A stretch of 64,000 nucleotides of DNA from Pholis gunnellus (lineage: Eukaryota > Chordata > Actinopteri > Perciformes > Pholidae), in contig OU342814.1 in assembly GCA_910591455.2 (NCBI GenBank), forward strand, positions 16,177,303-16,241,302. Direction: 5' to 3'. The translations under genes and the position numbers were made by a program. The notes under the pieces are model-generated. The model did not search any database, was not told the origin of the DNA, and saw only the letters and a list, made by a program, of their open reading frames with translations. The stretch's first letter is position 1, and the number at the start of each line of letters is the position of its first letter. This document shows positions 47,358 to 60,970 of the stretch, in pieces.

Positions 47358-50275
47358 GTAAGCACCAAGTCTCTGAGAGAGAAAGCAAAAGCAGAGAGGG
47401 TGGGTGGACAGCAGGAAAGTTGCCCAGGTTCAAGCCTTAATTCTGGGCAGAACAGTCTCCTGCTTCTGCCAAGTGGACACTGGTAATGAGACAGCAAAGT
47501 AAAAATCATGGTGCTTTTTTAAGTGTTGTTAAAGGAAAGATTCATTATCCAAGCCAGGCTTTGTCCAAGCCATAGTTGAGGCTTCCAAAGAAACGCCTCT
47601 TGCCTTCTGTGGTAACCATCAAGTTGGACACGACTGCAGGTTTTCACATGCCCGGTTCTATTTGACAGCCATATTTGCATGTTTTGTTGATACACAGACA
47701 TTTCAATATACCTCTCCGCTCACCGCTTTTCCCCCTCTCCAAAAACATTTTCCTGCTTTGATATCAGTTGATGGAATATAAATGGGTTGGAGCAGACCTA
47801 AGGTAACCACCTATTGGCCTTCATGCATTTCTAATGTAACCTGCTCTGCCCATGCTCACAGAGTAGGGCTGGCTTCATTACTCCAAGGTGCTGAGTCTTT
47901 TGCCAGAACCCTGCCTTTTCAGCGAATAGATCACCCTTGTGACCAGGGTCTCTGATACTGTATGCACCACCTGAAAGCTGGAGCTGTTTGCCCAGGTGCC
48001 AAAATAATCAAGTTCAGCTCGCATGGCAGGTTATGAAAGAATATTAACTGTGGGAATAACCCAGCTTGACATGCGTCGCCCGCATGCATGATCAAACGAG
48101 AGCCCTCTCAGAAAAGGAGTTTTCCAGGTAGGCCTACTGGCAGGGCAGTCTGGGCCTGTGATGACACCAACTCAATCATTGTTACTTTGAAGTCAGAGGG
48201 GTCAGTGTTGTAATGGGTTTGGACAAAGGTACAATGATTCTCTCTTTCTGCTTTCCGACCTTTTTCTGTTAATCCATTTAGCATTCTGCGTCTGTAATGG
48301 ATTTCCCAGCGAAGAGGTAGAGTGGAAGCTGTTGTTGAAACACGTTTAATGACGTACCGAAGGATGTAGAGCAGAGGTCCACATTATTGCCACTATCAAT
48401 AATACAACTGTTTAAGTGGTCCACTTGGAATATAGGCAAATAATACTTCCCTTTCTACCACTCTGCTGCCTCTCACTGTGAAAAGTATTTTGTCCAATGA
48501 GCTCCGATGTGAAGGAATTAGTTTTGAGTGCTCGTTCTGCAAACCGCACCACTGTGTCATGGTTTTCCTGTCAGAGTTTGTTTCTGTTAAATAGACCTAA
48601 CATTTGATTTTACTTAGAGGATTTAAGGTTTCCGGCTTCATATTTTTTTTCACTGCTTTCCATCAATATTTCTTTTTTCCTCCCTCAAACCATGTATTTC
48701 AAACTTAAAATATGGCAAATGATGTGTGTGTGGGGTGTTGTGTAGGAAAACAAAATAACCCCTGATGACTGTACTGTAACTTAACGTCTCCCCCACGGCC
48801 TAATTTTTCAGTGGAAAATGTCCTGACCATGAAGGCATAAATCAGCCTCACTCTCCTGTATGTTTCATTACAGAACCCATATGGAAACATGGAAAAAATA
48901 AGGAGGCATGAAGTTACGTGTCTTGTGCCCATTCGAACACAGAGAGAAATCGAGGAGATCACCATATAATTGGTTGGAGTGTGTGTACACATGTCTCCCT
49001 CCAGTTCCAGCACAGTCCTCCAGTTCAACACAGGCTTTGAAATGTGGATTCAAAGCTAGCGGACTTCCCTGAATCACTGAAAACCCTCAGGACATGGTTT
49101 GGCCTTTGCGGAGGTGGAAGCCAAATATGAGTCTGAGAAGATGAAGCACCCTGGCCTATCGTCTGTTCCTGGTAGGTGTTCACTCCCGATAAATATTTCA
49201 TTCTGGTACAAAACAAATAACTTGACATAATTCCTCCCCCTCTCTTCCGAGTAGAATGACAGAGTGGCTGATTTACGCATGGCGAGAGGTGTAAAAAGCA
49301 TGGAGGCATGCCGCTTTTCTCTATCCACCATCTAATGGATGCAACCCGACGGGCTAACAACTGTTTGCCTTTTTTTCAGGCAACTGTGAAGTGAGGACAC
49401 ACTTGGATGCATATGAATTGCTGACTGTGATTTGTGAAGAGATTTCTGACACCATAACAGTTGGCTAACTGCGGTATGTTGCCCTGAATTCATCTTAGCA
49501 AAAGGCCACTATCAAACTAGTACAAAAATACTTTTACATTTCAACCACAGAAATGATGAAAGTGTTAATTACTCCTGCTGAGGCCATTTAGTGTGCTCCT
49601 TCAAGAGGATGAAGGGGCTAAATGGTCTGACCCTATAGCCAAAGACAAGCGATTTAAACTTAAAATCCACTGTGAAAGTGCATTAACCACTTAACTATTT
49701 TCTCATTTCTTTCTTCTTGAATGCTCGGGGCTGTCTCTGCTTTGTTGCATTTGTCAATCACTGTAATTTGGGCTCCATTTCCAAAAATAATTATCAGGTG
49801 AGTGGCAGCCCTTTGCCTGGAGTGCCAACTTGGAAGCGACGTGCCCAAGAGTATTAATTATGCCGCTCAAAATATGAAGTCTTTTAATAGAGAGGCTGAC
49901 GTGACATCATTGTTTAGAGTCTTTCTTCCCCTACAAACATGACAATCACGGCTGTCCCTGTGGTCATCAGCAAAGATGAGGAGGAATTGTCAGAGGAAGT
50001 TATTAACAAGCTGTGTACCATGTGATAAAGTCAGTCAGACTCTCACTGGTACCATGTCTGTTGATTCGTATAGAGGAGACGAGGAGAGCGCATGAGGAGT
50101 AAGTCAACAACTTCAGTGCAGCTATGAGAGATGCAGAGTGAGTTGGAAATATGAAGAGCAACGACTGAGGGGGAGGTATTATGTGCAAAAAGCCTCAAAT
50201 CTTTCAAATCCATGTACTAGAATTATTGCTGAATGTAACTGTTGACGCTGTACTCGGAGGACCATCCAGTTTCAT

Positions 50276-50280
<5 letters not shown>

Positions 50281-50325
<45 letters not shown>

Positions 50326-50348
50326 TCTCCCTCTCTCCCTCTTTCTCT
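50281..50348. repeat. (CT)20 and CCCT microsatellite
   Basis: Perfect CT from 50281 to 50320, then CCCTCT units. Confidence 0.95.
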
Positions 50349-50696
50349 TATTCTGCCAATCAAATGCTCACAAACAGTGCTGCACTGTAGTTGTGGTTCA
50401 CATTCAGCAGTTGCTTCTGTGAAACCCTAAGAGGGAGAGACAGCTTCCAGGTCTCATTAGCATCCAGTAGCGGCTAATGCTGCCTCCCTATTACTGTCTG
50501 AGGAGCTGAAATTCAGTTGGAGATGAGCACAGCCCAGGGGGCTTAGGGTTGCCAGTTTAATTAGTGCCTGATAATTTCAATAATGAGTGACAATTCATTG
50601 GGGCTTTTTAGGTTGGCCCACTGTTTGAGTGCAAATCGATAATCCTCTGTTTCTTCCCCCACTCTCACGAGCAGATAAAGGGCGAGCATGGGGGAC

Positions 50697-50730
50697 GGGG
50701 GGGGGGGGGGGGGGACGGGGGGGGGGGGGG
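50697..50730 (+). repeat. G homopolymers (18 G, AC, 14 G)
   Basis: G 50697-50714, AC 50715-50716, G 50717-50730, preceded by GGGGAC as a first short unit. It suggests expansion of a GGGGAC-like unit. The lengths are unreliable in most sequence data. Confidence 0.9.
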
Positions 50731-52236
50731 TGTGCTCTATCCCTTTGCAGGAATTAAATGAAAAGAATCAACTTAAAGAATGTCCCTTTGAAACCGAGAA
50801 AAGGAAGCCTATGTGATTTGATTTGCTGTTATTGGATGAGCAGGTGGGTCTTTAGTTGCTGTCGTGGGGTCCAGAGTAAAAACAATTTGCCTGGAGTGAT
50901 ATGGGGCAAGTAAGTGGAGGGTGAGAGGTTTACACTTGTTGTTTTCCGCTCATTCAAATGATGTTCTCATGTTAAAAATCAAAGCAGAAAATAAATTATT
51001 ATCTGTGTTGAGGTGGACAGGGTAAAGTCATTGAGGTAAACTGGAGATATCACAAGAGTGTTATCGAAAGGAACCTACATATTCTACATAATCTTTTCAC
51101 TATGCACGGCTGCTCAACATACAGTATGCCAGTATAATGAAATCATGAGGAATGGTAATCCATTCAATTGCCCCCAGGCTTAAAAAACATGTTTACCTTG
51201 GTTACTTGAGAAAGGTGTTTGAACCCTCTGTAATGCAGTGACAGGCAACACAATACTGTTGAATTCCTCTGTTTTGTTCTGGAAGCTATTTCACAGCTCT
51301 GCGTGCAGAAGAATAGGTGACGGTGAATAAAGTTTAAACAGACACTTTTAATATTCACAGAAATAATTATGCAAGGTAGCACGCTGTTTTACAGTGTTAT
51401 TGAAAACGAAGAATCAATTGTAGGTGTTGCAGGTAGTGCATTAAAATACCAATTAAGCAAATAACACCCAACCTCTGCCTGACACTTGAAACATAATGAT
51501 TGTGGAAACAGGAAGTGGGAGCATAATACACACATTCTATCTTTAAAAGAAAATGCCTGATCTATGCAAAACAAATTATCACAAAAAAGTCTGTGAAAAA
51601 AAAGGAAGTTGACAAAACACACGAAGGCAGCAGATTGGCACCGCGCCTGGCAATATGGAGTGCAGCGCTCTCAACCTGTGCAGCAATGATAATGATATAG
51701 CTTTAATGCCCTTTGCAACGTGTCTGCATTCGACACGGTATATGTTCCACAATATCCTGATACAATACTGAGTCAGCACACTAGCTGCCTCTATATTCAG
51801 ACCTCGCCATACAGCGACAGAGTGGAAGTGCAGTGAGAGCACGCAGCATTTCCTCAGTCAGTTAGCCTGACATATTGTGAAGGACAGTAGCCTAATTATT
51901 CCTTGGCAGTGGCACAGACCTGCCAGTCCCTTCAGATTGAGTTGAACCACAGAGGCTGGAGTTTGATTCCTGACTGCCTACTATGTTTTGAGTCGGATAG
52001 GATCTTGTCCACCGGAGATTTAATTTGGACATTCAGTGGTGTGAACCTGACCCTTATTACACTATCCCCCTCATCGCATGACCTATAGTCTTCCTCTATT
52101 ACGGGCCCAAGAAAAACAGCAATCATCACGTTAATATGGAGAACATCAAGAGACTATTGATTGTGGTTACTTGCCGAATATTCCCTCCATGACATGCGGT
52201 TCAGTGCCCCCTTCGTGCTCGTCTGTGGCAGTCTTT

Positions 52237-52400
52237 TTAAATATTCATGACGAGGTTGCCTTATGGTTCTGCAGCTGAATTTCTAATTGGGCCGTCAAAA
52301 GAGATACAACATGCCCTTAAGCAGGACCGTAACAGCGGTCAGCTCAAACAGAAAGTGTGTGATTCAGCCACAGGGCTAATTAGCAATTAGCATTCACTGT
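52237..52400. promoter_or_regulatory. candidate enhancer with GCTAATTAGC and a short hairpin
   Basis: It contains GACCG-taacag-CGGTC at 52325-52340 and the palindrome GCTAATTAGC at 52375-52384. AATTAGC follows directly at 52385-52391, giving three overlapping TAATTA-type cores. The surrounding sequence to 52620 is unique. Confidence 0.3.
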
Positions 52401-53859
52401 TTACAAGGGTTTTTACCTGTGGGCCAGGGGATGGCAGGATTGAGCTTAAATCACTCCATCCTGCCTTTGAAGCTTCAAGAGCTGCCTGTCCATATCATAA
52501 TGGCTGGGAGGAGAGAGGGAAGTGCTTCTACTGTGTAACAACATAATCATCAATTAAGGCATGGAAATGGCAAGAAGTGGGGATTTTAGCTCATTAAAAA
52601 AGCCCAGAAGAAAAAGTATCTTTATATATATTTTCACTCTGTCTCTCCTCTGTCAATGTCTGCCATATTTAGAATTCAAATGATTTGTCTTCCAAGATGA
52701 GTGGAAATCCTGAAAATGTAATTCAGAGACTCGGAAGCAGGCATTCCTAATAAGGGTTAAAATATGAATGACATTTGCTCCAAGATGAGGCTGGATGGAA
52801 ATTGGATTGCCACTGATTTAGTCCCTCTTATTAGTATCCCCCTTTTTCTGATTTATGCTTAATATACTGTAGATGTATTTTTTTAAAGCCATTATAACCA
52901 AAATTAATGTCAATGAAGAGGAACCAGATTCCTCTTCTTCAAAACTTCTTGAAATGATTGTGGTTATTGTCGACTATAACTATATATACTATAACTCATA
53001 CAAACTGCATAGCCTCAAGTCATAGTTGCATTTAGAATATGGCATTCATACAGCAGTATATCTGTACTATGGCCTGCATATTGTAGGTGTAGCCAGTTTA
53101 TATTACCTCAGTGTACCGCACAGCAGGAGTCAAGGCTACCTTGTCATTTAAAAAAAATGAAAATATAAAATACTTTTGACAAATCTCACCATGCTGCGGT
53201 GTAGTTGCTAACAAGCGGTTAATTCCATATGTTACAGTATCTATTGCCCCCTTAAACAATGACAATGAGCTTATATTTAGTCCAATATGTCACTTTTATG
53301 TGATGTGGGGGGGATACGCGGTGGCAAACTTGGACCCATGTAATTTATCATCACGGTGGAGCCACTACAAGGACATACAGTAGCTCATGTCTTCAACAGC
53401 TTTCCAGACATTAAAAAGAATATCAGATTCCCCCAACTTCTTTGAGGATGCACTGCCTTTGAGAGAGGACTTCTTTTGAGCATATCCAAACGTTTTCATC
53501 TCTCTCATTTTTTTTAAATCTATTTTTGCCATAAAGCAGGGACTCAACACAAACTAATTCAGGGTGATAAAACTGCTAGCGTGAATTTCCTGCCTAACAA
53601 AGTACAAAGATGGCTGATAAAGGGCTTATTAGAGAACCATCATTATGCTCACTTTGGGTTGAAAACGTTGACTGAGAAGCACCATCATGTCCTGAATTTT
53701 TTCGCTGATGTGGCTACAAGCTGAGGTGATGCCGAGGTTTTCCCCTATTGTCTGAGGGTTAGTTGAGCAGACCTGTCAATGATGATATCCAGACAGCAGG
53801 AACAGTGCAAACTCAGGGATAAGAGTCAACAGTAATTAGAATCTATCTGGGGAGGTGAG

Positions 53860-53860
<1 letters not shown>

Positions 53861-53936
<76 letters not shown>
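53861..53936. repeat. (AC)38 microsatellite
   Basis: A 76 bp uninterrupted AC run, the longest perfect microsatellite in the window and likely polymorphic. A second CA tract follows at 54059-54100. Confidence 0.95.
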
Positions 53937-53938
<2 letters not shown>

Positions 53939-54058
53939 GTACACACCCTGCATATCATGATGGACTCATGTGTACAAACATCGTCTGCTCAGGAAGCTAA
54001 ATATGTGTTTATATTAAAAAACTGTAAATATTTCACATATGCACAAAAATGAGTGGAT

Positions 54059-54059
54059 A

Positions 54060-54092
<33 letters not shown>

Positions 54093-54100
54093 ACTCACAC
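54059..54100. repeat. (AC)n microsatellite
   Basis: About 14 AC units and then CT-interrupted CA, 120 bp beyond the 38-unit run. Confidence 0.9.
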
Positions 54101-56631
54101 AGCCATGAAGACTCATCAAAGACATGTCCTTTAGTATGGAGATTCTGACTGTGTACTCCCTTTTTTCCTTAATTGCTCATTAATGAGATGGAAATATATT
54201 TCTGCCACAAAGTTTGAGAAAGAGGCACTCATTGAGGAAGCCATAAATCTAAACATTTGAGAAGGATATAGTAACGGGAGCCCCCCATTCTTGTTCTCTG
54301 AAAAATTAATGCAGCGCATGTTATATTTATTACAAGGCCGACTGTCATTCATTTTACCCGAACTAACAGAAATTAAAAGTGACAGCAACCTCATCAAGAA
54401 TGAATGCCATTGTATTCTACACGGAGCAGAAAAGACAGGGAAAAATCAGATAATAAAACACAGGCATCCACAGTGCATCTGTAACAGGGAAAACCAAAGC
54501 TCAGAGAAATGCTGTGAATGAAGGAATGAGGGCAATAGAAATCGGAAAATACAGAGCAAAATACATAACTTTTATTTCACTTTTTATTTCTACTGCAATT
54601 TTGAAGTTAGACGACAATTAATAAGAATCTGTCAAAAAAAAGCCATAAAGAAAATCATAATGCTTGACATGCACAAAACAGAAATAAATAACAAACTAAA
54701 TACTAATAGTGACTCGTATACTGAAAATATTTTTCGCTACTTCAGATCTATTTTCAAATATTTTCCAAGATGTTTGTAATTGCCGGCTTCACTCATTAAA
54801 GGAGAGGGGCTCTGATATGAGTATGCTGCAGCTAAATGGTCAGGTTCCCATGTGAGGGAAATAAATGAAATATTAGTTTATTACATATTTAAATCTCTCT
54901 CCCCAGGCTGTCTTCCACTCTTTTTTTTTTCTGGGTTGGTTTGCATTATAATGTTCACCAAACAGTTTCCCCAACTAATGGCTTGCAACAACGTGGTCCT
55001 GCTTTTCCCCTCTGCTTTTGGTCTAGATTTCCATAACAAATTACTGTGGTAAGGGAGGGAAGGGAGAGGGCTCCAACTTCCTGAAGAGGCAAAGGGGAAA
55101 AATTCATCTTTAAGCGGTACAAAGTTAAGCATTGCCTGTTGAAGGTTTTCACAGTGTGTGTCCGTTAAACATTGAGTAGACAGTCAACTGCAGATAATAA
55201 GTCAACGTTGTCAGGAAGCAGGCATCAACATTTGGAAATAGGAAATCCATATTGCATGCTGCTTCTAGAGAAAAGCCTTTTTTCACCAAAGTGTGCAGGA
55301 TTTGGATGCGCTTTTCTCTGACGAACAATGGTTTTATTAGTCTAGCTGGCACGTTAGGTCCAAGGTCACGTTTTAAATTCCCGACTGCTTTGTAAGTTCA
55401 TAATCCAAGTCCTATCCATCAAAATGCTGATGTATCAAAACAAACAGAGGGCTGAGAGCAGAGATACAGCATGGGATGGGCCCTCTGAATAATCGTTAAG
55501 GGCAGCCCCCTCGCACTCCCTATCTCAGGTGTGTGATTAAAATCAATTAAATCACTCCTCTAGTGTCAACCGCCCCAAATCTCCTGACAAATGAAACGCT
55601 GCTTTAGGAAGACGAGGATGTTCCTGGTCCTGTCGTGGCTCGGCTCATATTCACAAATGAGATTAAGATTGGGCTGCTGAGGGATTTCAAAGGCCTGTTT
55701 TCCATAAGAGCATGAAACAGCCTGTGAAGCCCGTGTAGGCTACATTAAGTAGACTTGAAAGTGTCTGGAGCAGAGATCAGCTCCCAACCCACAGTGAGAG
55801 TAACTAGCTGGAAAAAAAAAGGGGAGATTATTTACCTGCATCTACAGTCTAAGACTTTTGTGGAGGGAAGTTGTTTGCTGGATCACAGTACTGTTCAGGA
55901 AAATAATCCAATATTCCATAAATTCTTAAAAGCCCTCAATCTATTTATGACACAGTATTCTGATTTGTCTGATGCATCCATTAATGAGTTATTCATCTAA
56001 TATTAATATGTATTAAATCATGTGTTTTGAGTCAATACAGTTTTCACCACAGCACTGCCTTTCCTGTTTGTCTTCAGACAAATTAAGCCATTTACAGAGC
56101 ATCAATATGGAATCATTAAATGCCCTTTGTGTATTGTACTCTATGGTCTACGGACCACCCCTCTTTGCCTCTCTCTCTTTTTCTCACTCACACACACACA
56201 CATGCACACTAGCTTGGCTCGCGCATCAGATGTGAGCCGAGGTTTGAGCCCTCCGCAGGCTTCTTTATGACGACAGTCGGGGAGATCTGCTGATCCCATC
56301 TCCAGTGGGCCTCTGTAACCCCCCTTTGTAACATTAGGCAAAAGCGCTAAATCAAAGTGTGGAGTCAGCCCAGTGTGTGTGTTTAACGTCCCCCTGCTCT
56401 TGTCACCAATGACCAGGGGCGGGCCGCCACGTGTCCTTGCCCTATCCCCCGGTGTCCTATCACTCCTTTATCTGTCCACAAGGCATGGCCGCTCTCCCAA
56501 AGACAACCACACATGCATGCTCAAGAAGGGCCTTTTTTATTCATCTCAACACCCACTGAGAAAATCAGACGTCCCAAATTGTTCCCCTACAGCAGTTGTT
56601 TTATTCATGGTGGCATTTGAGATCTCTCTCT

Positions 56632-56668
56632 CCCCCCCCCCCCCCCCCCCCCCCCCCCCCACACACAC
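56632..56668. repeat. 29 C homopolymer with (AC)4
   Basis: C at 56632-56660 and then AC units, preceded by TCTCTC. It is the longest single-base run in the window. Confidence 0.95.
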
Positions 56669-57721
56669 CTTCATACTTAAATATATATCTATAACAATCA
56701 TTATTATTTACATCAAGCAGGGAGATATTTTTCTTAACAGGTTCTCTATAAAGAAAACACCGGAAATGCTTCATGTCGAATTTTCAAAATTTTCACAAAA
56801 ACACAAACCCACACTTTAAAAATACTGAAGAAATGTTTTCGAAACTGCAGCAAACTTATGTAGGACACTGACCTGTATTTCATTTTGAAGAGCCAAAGGA
56901 AAAAAAAAAAAAATACTTTTTTAACTCTAAGGTTCTTGTGGGAACACAATAACAGACAGTATGTTTATTTGCGATGAAGCTACACAGCACAAAGAAAGAG
57001 CAACCACACCAGGGGATTTTCCTGACTCTTGAGAAGGGTACAACCAATATTCCCAAACCCATGCCAAGACTTGTGATTCCGCTGTATCCTTTTTTTTTTT
57101 CTTCTTTATGAAGGATGATCAAATCAAGCATGGAAGTGTGTTTCATCAGTCTGTTGGAGGGTAAAGAGAGACTTTCAAAATAATCCCTTAAGTAGATGAG
57201 GCTTCTTTATGTATTGCTTTTTATTGTAAGATGCTGTTTCAAGATAGCAGAGGAAATGACAATTATGTTGAGATACTATCTTCATGAATGGTAGGACCTT
57301 TTTTTTCTGGAACCGTGCACAAAAGTGATCGCATGTCCACACATCTGATCTAGCTGTGTTATTATTCAGTCTCTTGACAGGTCATATTTTGTCAAATGAA
57401 ATGCTGAATTGCCTCATACTCGGCGCGGAAGCTGAAGTGATACATGTAAGTAGAATTAAATTACTCTATAGCATATTACAGCCTCAGTGGGATTGTGGCT
57501 GTTCCTCCATTTTTAATAAGTGCTTATTTCCCAGGGGGCCTTGTTGGGCACTGTGGGTCAACAGTGTCCAAGAGGGCAAAGCTTGTTCACCACATTCGAG
57601 AGCCCTTTAATTGCTTGAGGTTATGTGTGCTATTATCTTCCTTTTTCTCTTTCATTATGGAGGTGCAGAGGTTCGGATTGACCCATCCTCTCAATTTTGA
57701 AAGCACTCGCCACGTTTAGCG

Positions 57722-57736
57722 CACTTCAATTAAGTG
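57722..57736. promoter_or_regulatory. inverted pair of NKX2-like sites
   Basis: CACTTCA and TTAAGTG face each other one base apart. Both fit the NKX2-class consensus TNAAGTG. A TTTAATTAATTA run follows at about 57763-57774. Confidence 0.3.
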
Positions 57737-58040
57737 TGCAGAGGAGTGCTGTGATGAGATTTATTTAATTAATTATTCCAGGTCTGTTTTGGCCCATGCA
57801 TATATTCTTTTTAAATCCTTCCTTGGGTGTCCCGGGTCCGCTCTTATTTATTCTGTTGTGATAATGTTACAACTGTAACAGCAATATTTTCGGTGCTCCC
57901 AGGAGTGCTTGGTCTGACTCAAACATAATAACCCACGGCAGTGTCTGTCTGACTCTCAGCCATTCTCATTCCTGCTTGCAGCTGATGCCGTAACCCCGGC
58001 CCCTTCCCTGCAGGCTGTGCTGACGGCTGGCTCAGAGCAG

Positions 58041-58096
58041 CCACAGACACACACACACACACACACACACTCACACATACACTCACACATACACCA

Positions 58097-58133
<37 letters not shown>

Positions 58134-58215
58134 GAAAGACCTGTAGACCCGCATTTGCATGGACACACAAATGTTCACATTCATATATATGCAAATACAC
58201 ACATGTACACATGCC
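58041..58215. repeat. CA-rich microsatellite cluster
   Basis: CA runs at 58048-58070 and 58098-58129, with CA/TA-mixed sequence after them. POU octamers sit at 58153-58160 and 58189-58196 at its right edge. Confidence 0.9.
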
Positions 58216-58826
58216 AATGAAAGCACTAAAGCACAAACAAGCTTCTGTTGTTACTTTTATTGTACTCTTCTCTCATTTTACATGATTTCTCCCACTGTTT
58301 TTAGGTTGTTTGAAATTAAAGAGCTGCACAATGGCACACTGTTGGAGCTTTAAATGCGGATTAGTGGAAACAACAAAAGTTGTCGCAGAATTTTCACCAA
58401 AGTTCAATGGTGGAAATTGTTTTGGTGCCCATTTAACTCCAGAGTGTAGGACTTGCGGGCAAACATTGTTCCCAAGTAAAGGATTTCAAACTACACAGCC
58501 GTGGCTTCATAAGGGGATTTGATCACTTTTACCTGTGCTGACAAGTCTTCCCTTCAGTTCAAAAGGAGGGAAAGTGGATGACTGATCAATATAAACGCAG
58601 GTGTTTGGAGAGAAGCCGTGGATTGATCAGTAATAGTCCCTCAACCCGGAAAAAAAAAAGAACAAATCACAGGAAAGAAAGTGAAAAGTTAAGTAGGACA
58701 CTGTCAGGGATTCCCTGGGTACGACTCTTGGAAAAACTGCACAGCACAAATGAAAAAGAACAGAGGAGAGCTGGTTGGGGAATTCAAAAAAGAATAATTA
58801 AAAACTCAAATCGGGTTCTTAACTGT

Positions 58827-58830
<4 letters not shown>

Positions 58831-58860
<30 letters not shown>
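58831..58860. repeat. (GA)n microsatellite
   Basis: About 14 GA units. Confidence 0.9.
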
Positions 58861-58863
<3 letters not shown>

Positions 58864-60418
58864 CGAGAGTGGGTTTTTTAAATTCACCAACAAGAATATA
58901 CTTGGATGATAACTGCCTCAGCCGTAGGCTATTAAAATATTAACCACCGCTGTCCGAGCTGGGATTTTCCAAGCGGTACTGAGCAGTATCCTCCCCGGAT
59001 ACTGGGCCTGAGAGAAAGGCTCTGCTCCCGTTCGCTGCCCTGTGGGAGGCTCGGGCTTGCATGAGGAAGTGTTTTAATGTTTCTCAGATGCCTGGCTTAC
59101 TGAGAGAGCTTTGACAAGGCAACTATCCTGGGTGTGATTTAAAGGTGTGCACAGAGGGAACCAGGTACTGGAGCTGAGGGCCTGTTAAGCTACCGGGTGC
59201 CTTTCTAGAGGAAAGGGAGCAAACTTTTTTTATTTTTTATTCCCCTGTTGCTGAGCAGAACTCGGTCCCTTAAGTTTGAATCGTTATTATAATATGAAAC
59301 AAACGCTATAATGTTGCTGCTACCTGACATTGCTCACTTAACACTTGCAAATACACAGTGAATACATTTACAGAGCATGATCTTGTTGGAAAAAGATAGG
59401 TATATGAAAGACTGCAAAATGTTTAGAAATTGAAAAGCGACCACAGTGTTGATATGAGAATTATTTTGGCACATATGCATGTCTGCAGAGTTTGTTTCCT
59501 TGTTATTTAGTTCAATGACTGATGCTTCCAATAGCCTGCAATTGCCTGGAGCTTATTACACTCATAATGTATAAGCAGATACTTAGTGAGTGTATATCTA
59601 AATCATTTAGTGGGACTTTGTTTTGGGGAACACATGGCAAGGAGTGCACTCTTATCTCAAATTGTGCAATTGTAGAGGTTTTATTGACTCTAACAGATAA
59701 CAGCAATTATTTCTCTGAGTGGGCTTTCTGCTCTCTGCCAAATGTGAGCTGGCAGATTATTAAAAAGACAAGTGGTCTCTTTGATAGCGAGACAAAATAC
59801 AAGGGTTTATTTTTAGCATCTATAAAGGGATGCCAGCTTTGTTCAGGTAGAATTTCTGCACTGAAAATAATGTACGTTCAAGTGCTGCCTGTAGCGAGAA
59901 AGTCACAGATTAAGATACAGTGGTACATTGGAAAGTTGTTGAATATTCAGAGTGGCAGGTTCTTTGAATGTTTCATGAGATTACAGAATCACGGCATGTA
60001 TCATGGCATTGACTGAAATTGTTAGAGTAGCCTGAAGTTCATCGAAAGGGTGAGGTTTCTAATCTTTAATTCCCCATACTGTACAGTGGCGTGTCTCTGT
60101 CTATCCCAGTCAAGTCCTGCTGTCCTGTCTTTGCCTTTATGTTTTTTTACACCTTCCCCTCGGCCCCACTCCCTCTCCGGGTTCATCCTCTGTAGCTTTC
60201 CTCGTCCCAGTTTTTCCCGCTTCCCGAGTCAGTCCTGCTTTGTCTCTGTTGTCTCACGTTCCCTTCTCCCCCTTTCCCCAGCAATGTCCCATCTCTCCGT
60301 GGAATCAGGAAGCTGGCTGGCTGGCAGGCAGATGGGACAGACGAGGATGGCAGGGATTGGCTAATCCCTAATCTGCTGTCTCCTTGCCACTCTGGACCAC
60401 AGAGGAGTGATGGAAGCA

Positions 60419-60478
60419 AGAGAGAGAGAGAGAAAGAGAGGGAGAGGGTGATGGAGCCAGCTAGATGGAGCCAGCTGT
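60419..60478. repeat. GA tract and short GATGGAGCCAGCTA tandem
   Basis: A GA-rich run at 60419-60446 is followed by two copies of a GATGGAGCCAGCT unit around 60449-60478. Confidence 0.75.
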
Positions 60479-60970
60479 CAGATGGAGAGTCTTTCATGGT
60501 CCTGCGCACACAACAGCTGCACAGGGCCCGCCTGCACGGCTCTGCATTATTAAGCATCTTTTTAGTTGGTTCCAGATGCAGACCTAGCTGTGTTTACCCA
60601 GGCTTTGTGCTTTCTTGCTCCCCCACCCTGCGCTCCACCTCCACTTCCTACTTCGCCATCCCGTCATTTCCTTGTTGCTCCGCAGCTTGATGTGGTCAAA
60701 ATCGTTTGACTTCTCTCATGTGTCTTTGCTTAAGTATAATGTAATGTTCAAGCACATGACCCATGCACCCGGAGGTAGCATTAGCACCTTAATAGTTTAG
60801 CCTCTTTAACGTATTTGAATCATTTAAACATGTGGGGACTTTTTAAGGGTTGATGCCTTTTCCGTCTTTTTGAGAAGAAATGAGAGTTGAGCAGAGGTGC
60901 AGCTTTTCAATACTCTGCCAAATGGTTACACTGATATCTGACATCCGATGGAAAGAAATGGCAGAGAAAA

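Larger units (their letters stand above)
41329..50280. other. gene-free region
   Basis: Mostly unique sequence. It includes the candidate element at 42480-42735, a long CA repeat at 44843, and an imperfectly repeated gggaatttgg...ctccca motif at 46594-46724. The GATTA palindrome is at 47344, a POU octamer at 47673-47680 and a TAAT-rich unique block at 49540-49930. The 200-residue minus-strand open frame at 46475-47077 is F/L-rich and I do not regard it as a gene. Confidence 0.5.
50731..56631. other. gene-free region
   Basis: It contains the candidate enhancer at 52237-52400, a 9 bp-arm hairpin GAAGAGGAA-ccaga-TTCCTCTTC at about 52916-52938, and the two AC repeats near 54 kb. No exon is seen. 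Confidence 0.5.

Noticed and set aside
56373..56819. 148-residue open frame with a proline run
   Set aside because: It runs through the C homopolymer. No homology is recognised.
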